Of a stretch of 64,000 nt of DNA, positions 29,397 through 39,303 are shown piece after piece. This DNA is from Chitinophagales bacterium (GTDB taxonomy: Bacteria; Bacteroidota; Bacteroidia; Chitinophagales; Chitinophagaceae): the NCBI GenBank assembly GCA_020636575.1, contig JACJXP010000001.1, forward strand, positions 62,001 through 126,000. Reading direction: 5' to 3'. Position 1 is the stretch's first letter, and the number at the start of each line of letters is the position of its first letter. The notes beneath the pieces are model-generated. The model made no database searches. It worked only from the letters and a program-made list of their open reading frames with translations, and was not told the origin of the DNA. Position numbers and translations under genes: made by a program.

Positions 29397-30095
29397 CTAA
29401 TCTACTAAAATAAACTCTCTTCTTAAAGTGTAATAAACATAAAACCTACCTCCTTCAGCCAGTGACTCATCCAGATCGGTTTCTTTTTCCATAACCAGTT
29501 CGAGTTGAACGGGGCCTACAGCCAGTTTGTCCAGGTATTCTTTTTTTAATAATAGCTTACCATCAATAACTGAATCGGGCCTGTTTATCCCATTGCCCAG
29601 GAAAGAAGTATCCGTCAGCAATAATCGTATTTCATCGATATTATCTACACCCCCTAATTCGAGTAATATATCTTCTTTCCTTAGTGTATCGGGTAAAGGA
29701 GTAAGTAAGGTGAGTGGAGTAAAATCAAAACGATTACTATACTTATTTTCACCTATAGTGGTAAATACAATGCTATGTTCTCCTTTTAGCTCCTCAGGGG
29801 TTTTATATAACTCATAAAAAACACCATCCATAGCTGAGCTATCTACTACAAAATCTTCATCGTCCAGTTTAAGCCCTGATGGCTTTTTAAGTAACACCCC
29901 CTGACCTGTTGGCCCCCCATCTCTCACCAAGGCCAATAATGTCAGTTTATCAAAACCTTCCTCACCTGTTAGTTGATAATCGAGGTACAACAATTCACTG
30001 TCAGCATCACCACTACTACCAGACTTTTTTTGATTTTTACATGAAAAGAATAGAAATAAAATCAGAAGAAAATAGAAAAAAGCTGTCCTGTTCAT
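29397..30095 (-). CDS. Hypothetical lipoprotein
   Basis: 232 residues with a lipoprotein signal peptide; the lipobox FFSC gives Cys19 as the lipid-modified residue, followed by a charged tether. The mature part is acidic with predicted beta-strands and no recognised domain. It is about 160 bases upstream of atpG on the same strand; whether they share a transcript is unclear. Confidence 0.7.
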   Translation of the reverse strand: MNRTAFFYFLLILFLFFSCKNQKKSGSSGDADSELLYLDYQLTGEEGFDKLTLLALVRDGGPTGQGVLLKKPSGLKLDDEDFVVDSSAMDGVFYELYKTPEELKGEHSIVFTTIGENKYSNRFDFTPLTLLTPLPDTLRKEDILLELGGVDNIDEIRLLLTDTSFLGNGINRPDSVIDGKLLLKKEYLDKLAVGPVQLELVMEKETDLDESLAEGGRFYVYYTLRREFILVD

Positions 30096-30230
30096 CCAAC
30101 CACTTTTTGTAGAATATGTTTTTGGAAAGGTACGTTTTCAAAAGTTAAAACCATTATATATCACTCAATTACCCCTTTTTTTCTGATAATATTGACATTC
30201 GTCTCCCTTTAAACTCAATGAACTAAGATG

Positions 30231-30238
30231 TATCTTTG
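30231..30238 (+). promoter_or_regulatory. Candidate -7 element upstream of secA
   Basis: TATCTTTG fits the Bacteroidota -7 consensus TAnnTTTG. No TTG lies at the expected 19-base distance, so support is partial. It would give secA a leader of roughly 120 bases in the 269-base gap from 30096 to 30364. Confidence 0.4.
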
Positions 30239-30364
30239 CACCCCTGCTAATGAAGCCCGGCAACCTGTCAAATTGGCTCATATTTCTTTATAGCACTTTT
30301 TTTGACGGTTTCGGGGGTCATTTATCAGTAAACAAGTTTTCACAAATAACCAATCCCTCATACA

Positions 30365-33300
30365 ATGCTTGGTTTTCTTTCAAAAGTGTTCGGTGGCAGC
30401 AAGTCTGAAAAAGATGTAAAAAAGATAGAACCACTCGTTCAAAAGATCAACGAATATTTTAACTCCTATCAGTCCATAAGTAATGATGAACTCCGGAATA
30501 AAACACAGGAGTTTCGTCAACGAATTAAAGATCACTTATCAGGTATTGATGCGGAAATAGCTGCCAGGGCAGCAGAAGCAGAGGAATTACCGTTTAATGA
30601 CCTAACCGGTAAGGATGCTGTATACCAGGAAGTAGATAAACTAAAAAAAGACAGGGATAAAAAAATTGAAGAAGCTCTTGAACAAATTATGCCGGAAGCT
30701 TTTGCTGTGGTAAAAGAAACTGCCCGTCGTTTTAAAGAAAGTGAAGATATTATTTCTGCTGCAACAGAACTCGATAAAGATCTTAGTGTTAAGAGAAATT
30801 ATGTAACAATTGATGGCGACAGATCCATCTTTAAAAATACCTGGACTGCTGCCGGTGGGCAGGTTACCTGGAACATGGTGCATTATGATGTGCAATTGAT
30901 CGGGGGTACTGTGCTACATGAGGGAAAGATCGCTGAGATGGCAACCGGTGAGGGTAAAACACTTGTATCCACTTTACCTGCATACCTGAATGCATTGGCA
31001 GGAGAAGGTGTACATATTGTGACGGTAAATGATTACCTGGCCCGTCGTGATCAGGAATGGAACGGAACTATTTTCGAGTGGCTGGGGTTAACGGTTGATT
31101 GTATCGATAAACATCAGCCTAACAGTGAAGAAAGAAGAAAAGCCTATCTCGCCGATATTACTTACGGCACCAATAACGAATTTGGTTTTGATTACCTCCG
31201 TGACAATATGGTTCATTCACCTGATGAGATGGTGCAACGTAAGCACCATTATGCTATGGTCGATGAGGTAGACTCTGTATTAATCGATGACGCAAGAACC
31301 CCTTTAATCATTTCAGGTCCGGTTCCAAAAGGAGAAGATCAACAATATCATATACACAAACCGAGGATCCAGCAGTTAGTACAAGAACAGGAACGCATTA
31401 TCCGAAACTGCCTGAACGAAGCCAAGAAAAGAATTTCAGAAGGAGATGATGACCCCAAAAGCGGGGGCCTATATCTCTTCAGGGCAAACAGAGGTTTACC
31501 AAAGTACAGCCCTGTGATCAAATACCTGAGTGAACCAGGGATAAAAGTAAAAATGCAAAAAGCAGAGAATTATTACCTGCAGGATCAGCAGCGTAATATG
31601 CATATCGTTGACGAGGAACTGCTTTTTCAAATTGATGAAAAAAACAATTCGGTAGAACTTACTGAGAAAGGTTTGAACATGATCACCAAATCTGGTGAAG
31701 ACCCTGATTTCTTTGTGCTACCGGATATCGGCGTTAAACTGGCTGAAGTAGAAAAGAGTGATATACCCGCTGAAGAAAAGCTTCAGCAAAAAGAGACTTT
31801 GCTGAATGATTATGCACAAAAAGCTGATCGTATACATACAGTACAACAATTATTAAAAGCTTATACTTTATTTGATAAAGATGTTGAATATGTAGTGATC
31901 GATGGCGCTATCAAGATTGTTGATGAGCAAACAGGTCGTATTATGGAAGGCCGCCGTTATAGCGATGGCTTACACCAGGCATTGGAGGCAAAGGAAAATG
32001 TAAAGATTGAAGCAGCTACGCAAACTTATGCCACCATTACTTTGCAGAACTATTTCAGAATGTACCATAAGCTGGCGGGTATGACAGGTACTGCGGAAAC
32101 AGAAGCTGCCGAATTATGGAGCATTTATAAATTAGATGTGGTCAACGTTCCTACAAACCTGCCGATGGTCCGTGACGACAAACAGGATCTTGTTTATAAA
32201 ACCAAAAGGGAAAAGTATAAAGCTGTAATTGATGAGATTGAAATATTAAGGAATTCAGGAAGACCTTGCCTCGTAGGTACTACATCGGTGGAAGTAAGTG
32301 AATTGCTGGGCAGAATGCTTCAGCAAAAAAAGATACCGCATAATGTATTGAACGCAAAACAACATGCCAAAGAAGCGCAGGTAGTTGCTGAAGCAGGTTT
32401 TGCAGGAGCCGTTACCATTGCTACCAATATGGCTGGTCGTGGTACGGATATCAAACTCGGACCTGGTGTAAAAGAAGCCGGTGGATTAGCCATTATTGGT
32501 ACAGAAAGACATGAAAGCCGGAGGGTTGACAGGCAGTTGCGAGGCCGGGCCGGTCGTCAGGGCGATCCTGGTTCTTCTCAGTTCTATGTATCGCTGGAAG
32601 ATGACCTGATGCGGATGTTCGGTAGTGAGAGAATTGCAAAGCTAATGGATAGATTAGGATATAAGGAAGGCGATGTTATTCAACACAGCATGATCAGTAA
32701 TAGTATTCAGCGGGCACAGAAAAAAGTTGAAGAAAATAACTTTGGTATCCGTAAGAGATTGCTGGAATATGATGATGTAATGAACATGCAACGGAATGCT
32801 GTTTACAAAAGAAGAAACCATGCCTTGTTTGGCGAAAGACTGGCATTGGATATTGATACCTCTTTCTATTCAATGGCCGAAGGAATTATAAGTTCATTCC
32901 GGGAGCAGGAAGATTATGAAGGTTTTAAACTATCCTGTATAGTCACTTTTGGCCTGGATACAAAGATCAGCACTGATGAATTTTTAAGAGGAGATGCCAA
33001 TACCCTAGCCGATCAACTTTATGCAGAAGCAACAGAAAGGTATAACCAGCATAAAGAAGAGGTGCAAAAACAAGCTATTCCTGTATTTAAGAATATTCGC
33101 CTTACACAAGGAAGTCATATTGAAAATGTAATTGTTCCGTTTACAGATGGCCGCAAAGGAATGAATGTGCTGACCAATCTTGACAAAACGATCAACAGCA
33201 ATGGTGTTGAATTAGGCAAGGCGCTGGAAAGAACCATTACTCTCGGTGTAATTGATGACACCTGGAAAGAGCACTTGCGGGCTATGGATGATCTGAAACA

Positions 33301-33691
33301 AAGTGTACAAACCGCTTACCTGGAACAGAAAGACCCATTAGTGATCTACAAAATGGAAGCATATAATCTTTTCCGGAGCATGAATGAAAATGTGAATAAA
33401 GATATTGTTGCTTTCCTTTCACATGCCTCTATACCTGTGCAGCAGGAGAATGCCACACTGAAAGAAGGCCGGCAGGAAAAAACAGATATGAGCCGGATGA
33501 GTGCCAATAAGGATCAGATCGATGCGGCAGGACAGGATTATGCAGCTAATGAAAATGATTATTATGATCCATCTGGCGGACCTGATGTAAAGCATGAGCC
33601 TGTAAAAGTTGCACCAAAAGTGGGCAGAAATGAACCATGTCCGTGTGGTTCAGGGAAAAAATTCAAACACTGTCACGGAAAAGATGCCTAA
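30365..33691 (+). CDS. secA: Protein translocase subunit SecA
   Basis: An 1108-residue SecA ATPase, which drives preproteins through SecYEG. The first nucleotide-binding domain has Walker A ATGEGKT near residue 192 and Walker B VDEVDSVLIDDART. NBD2 carries TNMAGRGTDIKLGPGV, and the helical scaffold and preprotein cross-linking regions are present. The length exceeds the ~900 residues of E. coli SecA because of lineage-typical insertions between about 310 and 500. The C-terminus has an intact zinc motif, CPCGSGKKFKHCHG. It is monocistronic, with a strong terminator 15 bases after the stop codon. It supplies the first export step for all signal-peptide proteins in this window. Confidence 0.97.
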   Translation: MLGFLSKVFGGSKSEKDVKKIEPLVQKINEYFNSYQSISNDELRNKTQEFRQRIKDHLSGIDAEIAARAAEAEELPFNDLTGKDAVYQEVDKLKKDRDKKIEEALEQIMPEAFAVVKETARRFKESEDIISAATELDKDLSVKRNYVTIDGDRSIFKNTWTAAGGQVTWNMVHYDVQLIGGTVLHEGKIAEMATGEGKTLVSTLPAYLNALAGEGVHIVTVNDYLARRDQEWNGTIFEWLGLTVDCIDKHQPNSEERRKAYLADITYGTNNEFGFDYLRDNMVHSPDEMVQRKHHYAMVDEVDSVLIDDARTPLIISGPVPKGEDQQYHIHKPRIQQLVQEQERIIRNCLNEAKKRISEGDDDPKSGGLYLFRANRGLPKYSPVIKYLSEPGIKVKMQKAENYYLQDQQRNMHIVDEELLFQIDEKNNSVELTEKGLNMITKSGEDPDFFVLPDIGVKLAEVEKSDIPAEEKLQQKETLLNDYAQKADRIHTVQQLLKAYTLFDKDVEYVVIDGAIKIVDEQTGRIMEGRRYSDGLHQALEAKENVKIEAATQTYATITLQNYFRMYHKLAGMTGTAETEAAELWSIYKLDVVNVPTNLPMVRDDKQDLVYKTKREKYKAVIDEIEILRNSGRPCLVGTTSVEVSELLGRMLQQKKIPHNVLNAKQHAKEAQVVAEAGFAGAVTIATNMAGRGTDIKLGPGVKEAGGLAIIGTERHESRRVDRQLRGRAGRQGDPGSSQFYVSLEDDLMRMFGSERIAKLMDRLGYKEGDVIQHSMISNSIQRAQKKVEENNFGIRKRLLEYDDVMNMQRNAVYKRRNHALFGERLALDIDTSFYSMAEGIISSFREQEDYEGFKLSCIVTFGLDTKISTDEFLRGDANTLADQLYAEATERYNQHKEEVQKQAIPVFKNIRLTQGSHIENVIVPFTDGRKGMNVLTNLDKTINSNGVELGKALERTITLGVIDDTWKEHLRAMDDLKQSVQTAYLEQKDPLVIYKMEAYNLFRSMNENVNKDIVAFLSHASIPVQQENATLKEGRQEKTDMSRMSANKDQIDAAGQDYAANENDYYDPSGGPDVKHEPVKVAPKVGRNEPCPCGSGKKFKHCHGKDA

Positions 33692-33705
33692 ACTTTGATC
33701 AATAT

Positions 33706-33737
33706 AAAAAGCCTCCATAATGGAGGCTTTATTTTTT
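33706..33737. terminator. Strong bidirectional terminator between secA and the amidohydrolase gene
   Basis: A perfect 10-base stem (33708-33717 with 33721-33730) with a TAA loop is followed by ATTTTTT on the plus strand. On the minus strand it is followed by TTTTTATATT, so it can serve both convergent genes. Confidence 0.85.
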
Positions 33738-35061
33738 AGAATCCTTTTTTCTTTTTCAGATCATATTTTTCTTCATACTTCTCGTAGAGTTGCTTTTGCT
33801 TATCCGTAAGATCGATCTTTCTGCCCTGGATAAATGCGTCGGTTACATTACTGGTACGCATATCTAAAATATCGCCATCACTTATAATAATATTTGCATC
33901 TTTCCCCACTTCTATACTGCCTGTTTTATCTGAGATACCCATGATCTTAGCTGCGTTCAGGGTGATCGCAGCCAATGCTTCTTCCTTTGTGAGGCCATAA
34001 GCTGCTGCAGTACCGGCGTTAAAGGCAATATTTCTTCCTCTTGTTTGACCGTCATCGTCAGAAATAGCAAAGAGCACACCTGCCTTTTGCAGCGCAGCTG
34101 CTGTTTTATAAGGCTGGTCCACATCATCATCAAGTAATGTTGGTAAACTATGCGGCTGTTGTAATATAACTGCTACATTATGCTTCTTCAAAAGGTCAGT
34201 GATCTGCCAGCTATCGCTGCCTCCTACAATTACCAGGTCAAAATCAAATTCTTTTACGAAATCAAGCGCCAATAACATTTGTGTTACAGTATTGGCATGT
34301 GCATACAGCTTTTGTTTTTTGGCAAAAAGGTTCTGGGTAGATTCAAACTTAAGGTTTGTTTTTTCATGAGCTGGTTCAGCAAAATATGCCTTTGCCTGCC
34401 TGAAAAAATCTTTTACCTCTTCGATCTTGGCTACTGCAGCATCTTCAGGATCATTGCCGCCCTGTTGTGGTCCTCTTCCTCCTCCTCTTCCAAAACGAGG
34501 CCTTGCCAGCATAGAAGGCATATACAAATGCATACCCTCGTCAGTAGCATAGGCCGCATCATCCCAATTCCATGCATCCAATTGTACAACTGATGATGAA
34601 CCTGCCAGTAAACTTCCTTGTGGAACAATATTAGCAGCCAGTATTCCATTTGACCGAAGCGTATTGATCACTTTTGAATCTGTATTATATGCTACAATTG
34701 AACGAACATTGGGATTCATCTCTCCCATTTCTCTTGCGTCTGTTGATGCCTTTACAGCTGAGATCTCGATCAACCCCAAACTACTTGTAGGTAATATAAG
34801 GCCGGGATAAACTTGTTTACCGTTTACATCCATTACCTCTACATTATCACCAGAAGGAATAGAAACAGTTTGCCCTACTTCTTCAATTTTTCCATCCTTT
34901 ATCCTTATCATTCCTTTCTCAATCACTTTTCCATTACCCGTATGGATAGTGGCATTCTTAATAACAATGATGCCCTTTTGGGGCTTTGCCGGCAAAACTG
35001 TTTCCTGGGCATTTGCATTGATAAATGCAAAAACAAAAAATACTATGAATATCTTTTTCAT
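33736..35061 (-). CDS. Secreted amidohydrolase-family protein, metal site degenerate
   Basis: A 441-residue secreted protein (signal peptide about 1-18, ending ANAQ). An amidohydrolase/imidazolonepropionase-like N-terminal strand set (IVIKNATIHTGNGKVIEKG) leads to KQVYPGLILPTSSLG, where active members have PGxIDxHxH; here both histidines are missing. The C-terminal end (GISDKTGSIEVGKDANIIISDG) is typical of the family. Loss of the HxH pair suggests it is not a canonical binuclear hydrolase; it may be a structural partner of the product of the next gene upstream, 11 bases away on the same strand. Confidence 0.85.
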   Translation of the reverse strand: MKKIFIVFFVFAFINANAQETVLPAKPQKGIIVIKNATIHTGNGKVIEKGMIRIKDGKIEEVGQTVSIPSGDNVEVMDVNGKQVYPGLILPTSSLGLIEISAVKASTDAREMGEMNPNVRSIVAYNTDSKVINTLRSNGILAANIVPQGSLLAGSSSVVQLDAWNWDDAAYATDEGMHLYMPSMLARPRFGRGGGRGPQQGGNDPEDAAVAKIEEVKDFFRQAKAYFAEPAHEKTNLKFESTQNLFAKKQKLYAHANTVTQMLLALDFVKEFDFDLVIVGGSDSWQITDLLKKHNVAVILQQPHSLPTLLDDDVDQPYKTAAALQKAGVLFAISDDDGQTRGRNIAFNAGTAAAYGLTKEEALAAITLNAAKIMGISDKTGSIEVGKDANIIISDGDILDMRTSNVTDAFIQGRKIDLTDKQKQLYEKYEEKYDLKKKKGF

Positions 35062-35072
35062 AAAGTCTTTTT

Positions 35073-38000
35073 TTAGTCATTATTGATTTCATCCGCATCT
35101 ATCACCAGCAAACCGTGGCTATGTCCATGTTCACTACAGGTATGCATGATCTCATAAGTTGGTCTTGCTGCTATTGTAGGAGCCCCTCCTCTTTTTTCAC
35201 CATTCATTTTCCTGACCAGTCTCAATCTTTCCGCATCCAGGTCTTTTTGCATCTGCTCATCCTTTGCCCGATCAAAATAAATGGTGCCATCTATAATAGT
35301 ATATAGAGCTTTTGCATAAATGCTCAACGGATGATCGCTCCATAAAACAACATCACCATCCTTTCCGGATTTCAAACTTCCCACCTTATCATCCACATGC
35401 AACATTTTGGCAGGGTTCAGTGTAACCATTTTCAACGCTTCTTCTTCAGTAACACCTCCATATTTTACAATCTTTGCTGCTTCCTGGTTAAGTCTTCTTG
35501 CCATTTCTGCATCATCTGAATTGATCGCTACATTCAATCCCGCCTTTTGCATGATAGCTGCATTATACGGGATGGCATCCTGCACTTCCACTTTATAAGC
35601 CCACCAATCAGAGAAAGTGGAGGCATTAGCTCCATGCTCTTTCATCTTATCTGCTACTTTATAACCTTCGAGTATATGGGTGAATGTATTGTATTTATAT
35701 CCCATCCGGTTCGCTACTTCGATAGAACCCATTATTTCACTTTGTACATAAGAATGGCAGGTAATAAATCTTTTGTTCTCCAGTATCTCCACCAAAGCAT
35801 CCAACTCAAGGTCACAACGAGGAGGGATCAATGAAGTAGTTGGCTTCTTTTCTTTCTTTAGTTTGGCTAATGCATCATTATATTCCTGCCATTGCTTTCT
35901 GTAATCCTTGGCACGGGTAAATGCATCTACCAATACCTGCTCCACACCCATCCTGGTATCAGGATAACGGTTATTGCCACCGGGTATATTGAAATTAGAT
36001 CGCTTAACGTTTTCCCCCAACGCAAATTTGATCTGTCCTGGCCAGCCTTTGAATTTCAGGTCTTCATCATTCATGCCCCATCTGAGTTTCAGTAACTGTG
36101 TTTGCCCACCGATCACATTAGCAGAACCATGCAAAATATGTGAACTGGTAACACCTCCACTAAGCTGCCTGTATATATTAATATCATCCGGGTTGATATT
36201 ATCACCGATCCTAACTTCTGATGTAACACTCTGGCCTCCTTCATTAATAGAAGCTGCGGCAATATGAGAATGTTCATCAATTATTCCGGGAGTAACATGC
36301 TTACCGGTTCCATCAATCACTTTTGCACCGGCAGACGATAAGTTTTTACCAACAGAAGCAATTTTTCCATTCTTGATCAGTACATCTGTATGCTCCAAAA
36401 CACCTTCTTTCTCATTTGTCCAAACCGTGGCATTTTTGATCAGTATTGTCTCCTGTTTAGGCTGCTGATCTTCTTCCCATCCAAATGGTTCAAAAGGATA
36501 CATTACTTTCCCGGTAACAGGTGGTTCTTTCTTTTTTTCTTCGGTCTCTGGTTTTAACTCGATCGCTTTTACAAAAACAGCAGTCCATGTAAGAGGATTG
36601 CCCAATGAATCTGTACCTGTACCATTCCATTCGCTTCCATTTATCAATCCACTTAACCTTGTAGCTGTTTCGGGTAATGCCTGGCTGCTGCCACCTGTAT
36701 TTCCTCTTGCAAAACCACCTTGTCTTGGCCGGTCACCCTGATCTGCTGATGGTCTTTGCCTTTTAGGCATTGGGGCAAAATTGATCTGCACCATTTTTCC
36801 ATCAATGGAGAATTTATTATTCAAAGTATCTTCTCCATAAAAAGTAGCTGAGTTAGCGCTTTTTACTTCCAATGTATATTTTTCATTTCCGGCATCTGTA
36901 TTTACTGTTACAGCATAAATTCCGGTTGGGGTTTCTTCTTTTACTTCGTATTTAATGCCCTGTACCCAGTTATCGTAAATGGTAGTTTTTTCGTTGAAGA
37001 TGGGACCTGAAGTAATGAGGAAGTTGGCAATTTTACCAACATCAAGACTTCCCACCTGGTCGTAGATACCTAATGTAACTGCAGGAGTTTTTGTTAGTGC
37101 CTCCATTGCTTTTTCCTCACTTAACCCATACAACATTGCTTTTCTAAGGCTAGGCCAAAATTGGTTTGCATTGCGGAGTTCCGCAGTTGTAAGACAAAAT
37201 GGGATACCTGCTTTTTCAAAAGCAGCAGTATTACCCGGAGCCAGTTCCCAATGCTTCATAGCCGTAATAGAAACAAATCTTGCGTCATTGGGATCTTCCA
37301 CATCCATGGCCTCAGGAAAAGAAATAGGAACAATGAAAGTGGCATTAGTTGCTTTCATTTCTTTAATGCGCTGATATTCATCATCTCCAGCCTTAATAAT
37401 ATACTGAACACCAAATTCATCACCGATCCTGTCTGCCCTCAGATCATTCCACTTATCGTTAGCTTCAAAAATTTGCGGCAGATCCTGATTCTTATTCCAT
37501 GCTTCCAAACTTAAATTCACACCTTCTTGTGGTGGCTTATTTTTATACCATTGCGCATCCAGGTAAGTTTGTCTTAATAAGGCTATACTACCCATCATAG
37601 AACTTGGATAGCTCTGCCGTGAAGTGCCTTTGCTGAATGAATAATGTGCAGAAGCCCTGTCCTTAATTATAACCAGGTTCTCTTTACTGTTAGCCAGTGA
37701 AACTACTGTACCGGTTCCCCGGGCAATTCCATCTGAAATATGGGTTAACACGGCTCCAAAACCTGCATTACGTAAGGGTTTGGCATCAGATTCGTTTACG
37801 GAGAAAGTCTTGTAAGCATCTACGTCGCTTTTTATAGCTTCGTTCCATCCATAAGGCCCTTTGGCTTTCGACTCTAACTGTGGTTGCTGGCCAAAATTAA
37901 ATCCGCCTCCACCTCTTTCCTGCGACGGCATTCCGTAATCAGCATAAATGTCAATGAATGAAGGATAAATATATTTACCCTTACAATTGATCTCAACAGC

Positions 38001-38228
38001 TCCGGCAGGTACTTTTAAACCGGTTCCGATAGCAATTATTCTCCCGTCCTTGATCACCATAGTAGCATTGCTTATCGTAGATAAGCCATCCTTTAATATC
38101 GTAGCATTAGTGAATGCATAATACCCTACCCGTGGATCAGCAATACCATTTTCGGGAAAAGTAGGTTGAGCAAGCAATGAAGTTCCACATAAAAGAACTC
38201 CAAAAAGAATGAGTTGTAGTCTTCTCAT
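35073..38228 (-). CDS. Secreted tandem amidohydrolase-family protein (degenerate N-terminal half, intact C-terminal half)
   Basis: 1051 residues with a signal peptide (1-20). Two amidohydrolase-like halves are joined by a beta-rich, Gly/Arg/Gln-containing linker (about 440-600). The first half reads KYIYPSFIDIYADYG, without the metal-binding HxH. The second half (about 610-1030) has the full set: GIIDEHSHIAA, the later histidines in ITCHSYVQSEI and FTHILEGYK, and the Asp in NSDDAEMARR. Only this half should be catalytic. The C-terminus ends with a His-rich stretch (HTCSEHGHSHGL). It is the first gene of a two-gene operon. The substrate is unknown; a periplasmic cyclic amide or peptide is a reasonable guess. 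Confidence 0.88.
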   Translation of the reverse strand: MRRLQLILFGVLLCGTSLLAQPTFPENGIADPRVGYYAFTNATILKDGLSTISNATMVIKDGRIIAIGTGLKVPAGAVEINCKGKYIYPSFIDIYADYGMPSQERGGGGFNFGQQPQLESKAKGPYGWNEAIKSDVDAYKTFSVNESDAKPLRNAGFGAVLTHISDGIARGTGTVVSLANSKENLVIIKDRASAHYSFSKGTSRQSYPSSMMGSIALLRQTYLDAQWYKNKPPQEGVNLSLEAWNKNQDLPQIFEANDKWNDLRADRIGDEFGVQYIIKAGDDEYQRIKEMKATNATFIVPISFPEAMDVEDPNDARFVSITAMKHWELAPGNTAAFEKAGIPFCLTTAELRNANQFWPSLRKAMLYGLSEEKAMEALTKTPAVTLGIYDQVGSLDVGKIANFLITSGPIFNEKTTIYDNWVQGIKYEVKEETPTGIYAVTVNTDAGNEKYTLEVKSANSATFYGEDTLNNKFSIDGKMVQINFAPMPKRQRPSADQGDRPRQGGFARGNTGGSSQALPETATRLSGLINGSEWNGTGTDSLGNPLTWTAVFVKAIELKPETEEKKKEPPVTGKVMYPFEPFGWEEDQQPKQETILIKNATVWTNEKEGVLEHTDVLIKNGKIASVGKNLSSAGAKVIDGTGKHVTPGIIDEHSHIAAASINEGGQSVTSEVRIGDNINPDDINIYRQLSGGVTSSHILHGSANVIGGQTQLLKLRWGMNDEDLKFKGWPGQIKFALGENVKRSNFNIPGGNNRYPDTRMGVEQVLVDAFTRAKDYRKQWQEYNDALAKLKKEKKPTTSLIPPRCDLELDALVEILENKRFITCHSYVQSEIMGSIEVANRMGYKYNTFTHILEGYKVADKMKEHGANASTFSDWWAYKVEVQDAIPYNAAIMQKAGLNVAINSDDAEMARRLNQEAAKIVKYGGVTEEEALKMVTLNPAKMLHVDDKVGSLKSGKDGDVVLWSDHPLSIYAKALYTIIDGTIYFDRAKDEQMQKDLDAERLRLVRKMNGEKRGGAPTIAARPTYEIMHTCSEHGHSHGLLVIDADEINND

Positions 38229-38345
38229 AATATTAGTTTACAGCTGCCCAATTTACATCAATCCTTATTATTAAATCCGGCAAAATGATAAAAGGATATT
38301 TTTTTTGTGAAGGCCGGCTACAGAAAGCTTTGCGTAAGGTTTGAT

Positions 38346-38353
38346 TATCTTTG
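38346..38353 (+). promoter_or_regulatory. Candidate -7 element for the deoC operon
   Basis: TATCTTTG 20 bases upstream of the deoC ATG fits TAnnTTTG. There is no properly spaced -33 TTG. Confidence 0.4.
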
Positions 38354-38372
38354 AATATTATAAATTTCTATT

Positions 38373-39293
38373 ATGGCAGTTGCCAGATCCAAGACAATAG
38401 TTTCTGATTTTTCCCTCTCTCCTCATATTGACCAGGTAGGTGTAGAAGAAAGAGCTTCCCGTTTTACGAAAAGAAGTATTAAAAAAGAATCTAAACTGAA
38501 CGGCCTGTTGCTAACGCTGAATATGATCGACCTGACCACTCTTGAAGGGAAGGATACCGATGGCAAAGTAAAGCAGCTCTGTTATAAAGCCATGCACCCC
38601 TATGATGCGATTCAGGGTTTACCAACCGTAGCTGCGGTTTGCGTTTATCCTTCAATGGTAAAAGTTGCCAAAAAAGCGTTGGATGGATCAGGAATTAAAG
38701 TGGCATCAGTGGCAACAGCTTTCCCAAGCGGACAGGCACCCCGGGATGTAAAGATCCGTGACACTAAGTATGCGGTCGCCAATGGAGCCGACGAAGTGGA
38801 TATGGTGATCAGCCGGGGAAAGTTTCATGCAGGCGAATACAATTTTGTGTTTGATGAGATCGCTTCTATTAAAGAAGCCTGTGGGGAAGCAAGATTAAAA
38901 GTGATCCTTGAAACAGGTGAACTGGGAACCTATGATAAAGTAAGACGAGCCAGCGATATTGCGATGCATGCCGGTGCTGATTTTATTAAAACTTCAACCG
39001 GAAAGATCCAACCAGCAGCAACGATGCCTGTTACGCTGGTGATGCTGGAAGCAATAAGAGAGTTTTATTATAAAACCGGGAAAATGATAGGCATGAAACC
39101 CGCCGGTGGTATTTCCAAATCAAAACTGGCATTGCATTACCTCGTTATGCTAAAAGAAACATTGGGTGAAGACTGGATGAACAATCACTGGTTCCGGTTT
39201 GGGGCCAGTAGCCTGGCCAATGATGTGCTGATGCAGATCGTAAAAGAAAAAACCGGCTTATACCAGGCTGCAAATTATTTCAGCGTGGATTAA
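38373..39293 (+). CDS. deoC: Deoxyribose-phosphate aldolase
   Basis: A 306-residue class I aldolase that splits 2-deoxyribose 5-phosphate into glyceraldehyde 3-phosphate and acetaldehyde. The Schiff-base lysine is Lys206 in DFIKTSTGK; the second conserved lysine is in GMKPAGGISK, and VDMVISRGKF holds the catalytic Asp region. The N-terminal ~50 residues extend beyond the E. coli-type enzyme, as in long DeoC homologues. It is followed 10 bases later by an aldehyde dehydrogenase gene and then a second, so acetaldehyde released by DeoC could be oxidised by the neighbour. Confidence 0.95.
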   Translation: MAVARSKTIVSDFSLSPHIDQVGVEERASRFTKRSIKKESKLNGLLLTLNMIDLTTLEGKDTDGKVKQLCYKAMHPYDAIQGLPTVAAVCVYPSMVKVAKKALDGSGIKVASVATAFPSGQAPRDVKIRDTKYAVANGADEVDMVISRGKFHAGEYNFVFDEIASIKEACGEARLKVILETGELGTYDKVRRASDIAMHAGADFIKTSTGKIQPAATMPVTLVMLEAIREFYYKTGKMIGMKPAGGISKSKLALHYLVMLKETLGEDWMNNHWFRFGASSLANDVLMQIVKEKTGLYQAANYFSVD

Positions 39294-39303
39294 TTAAACT
39301 ATT

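Noticed and set aside
30096..30364. Possible small RNA upstream of secA
   Set aside because: No stable fold or terminator was visible; best read as the secA leader and promoter.
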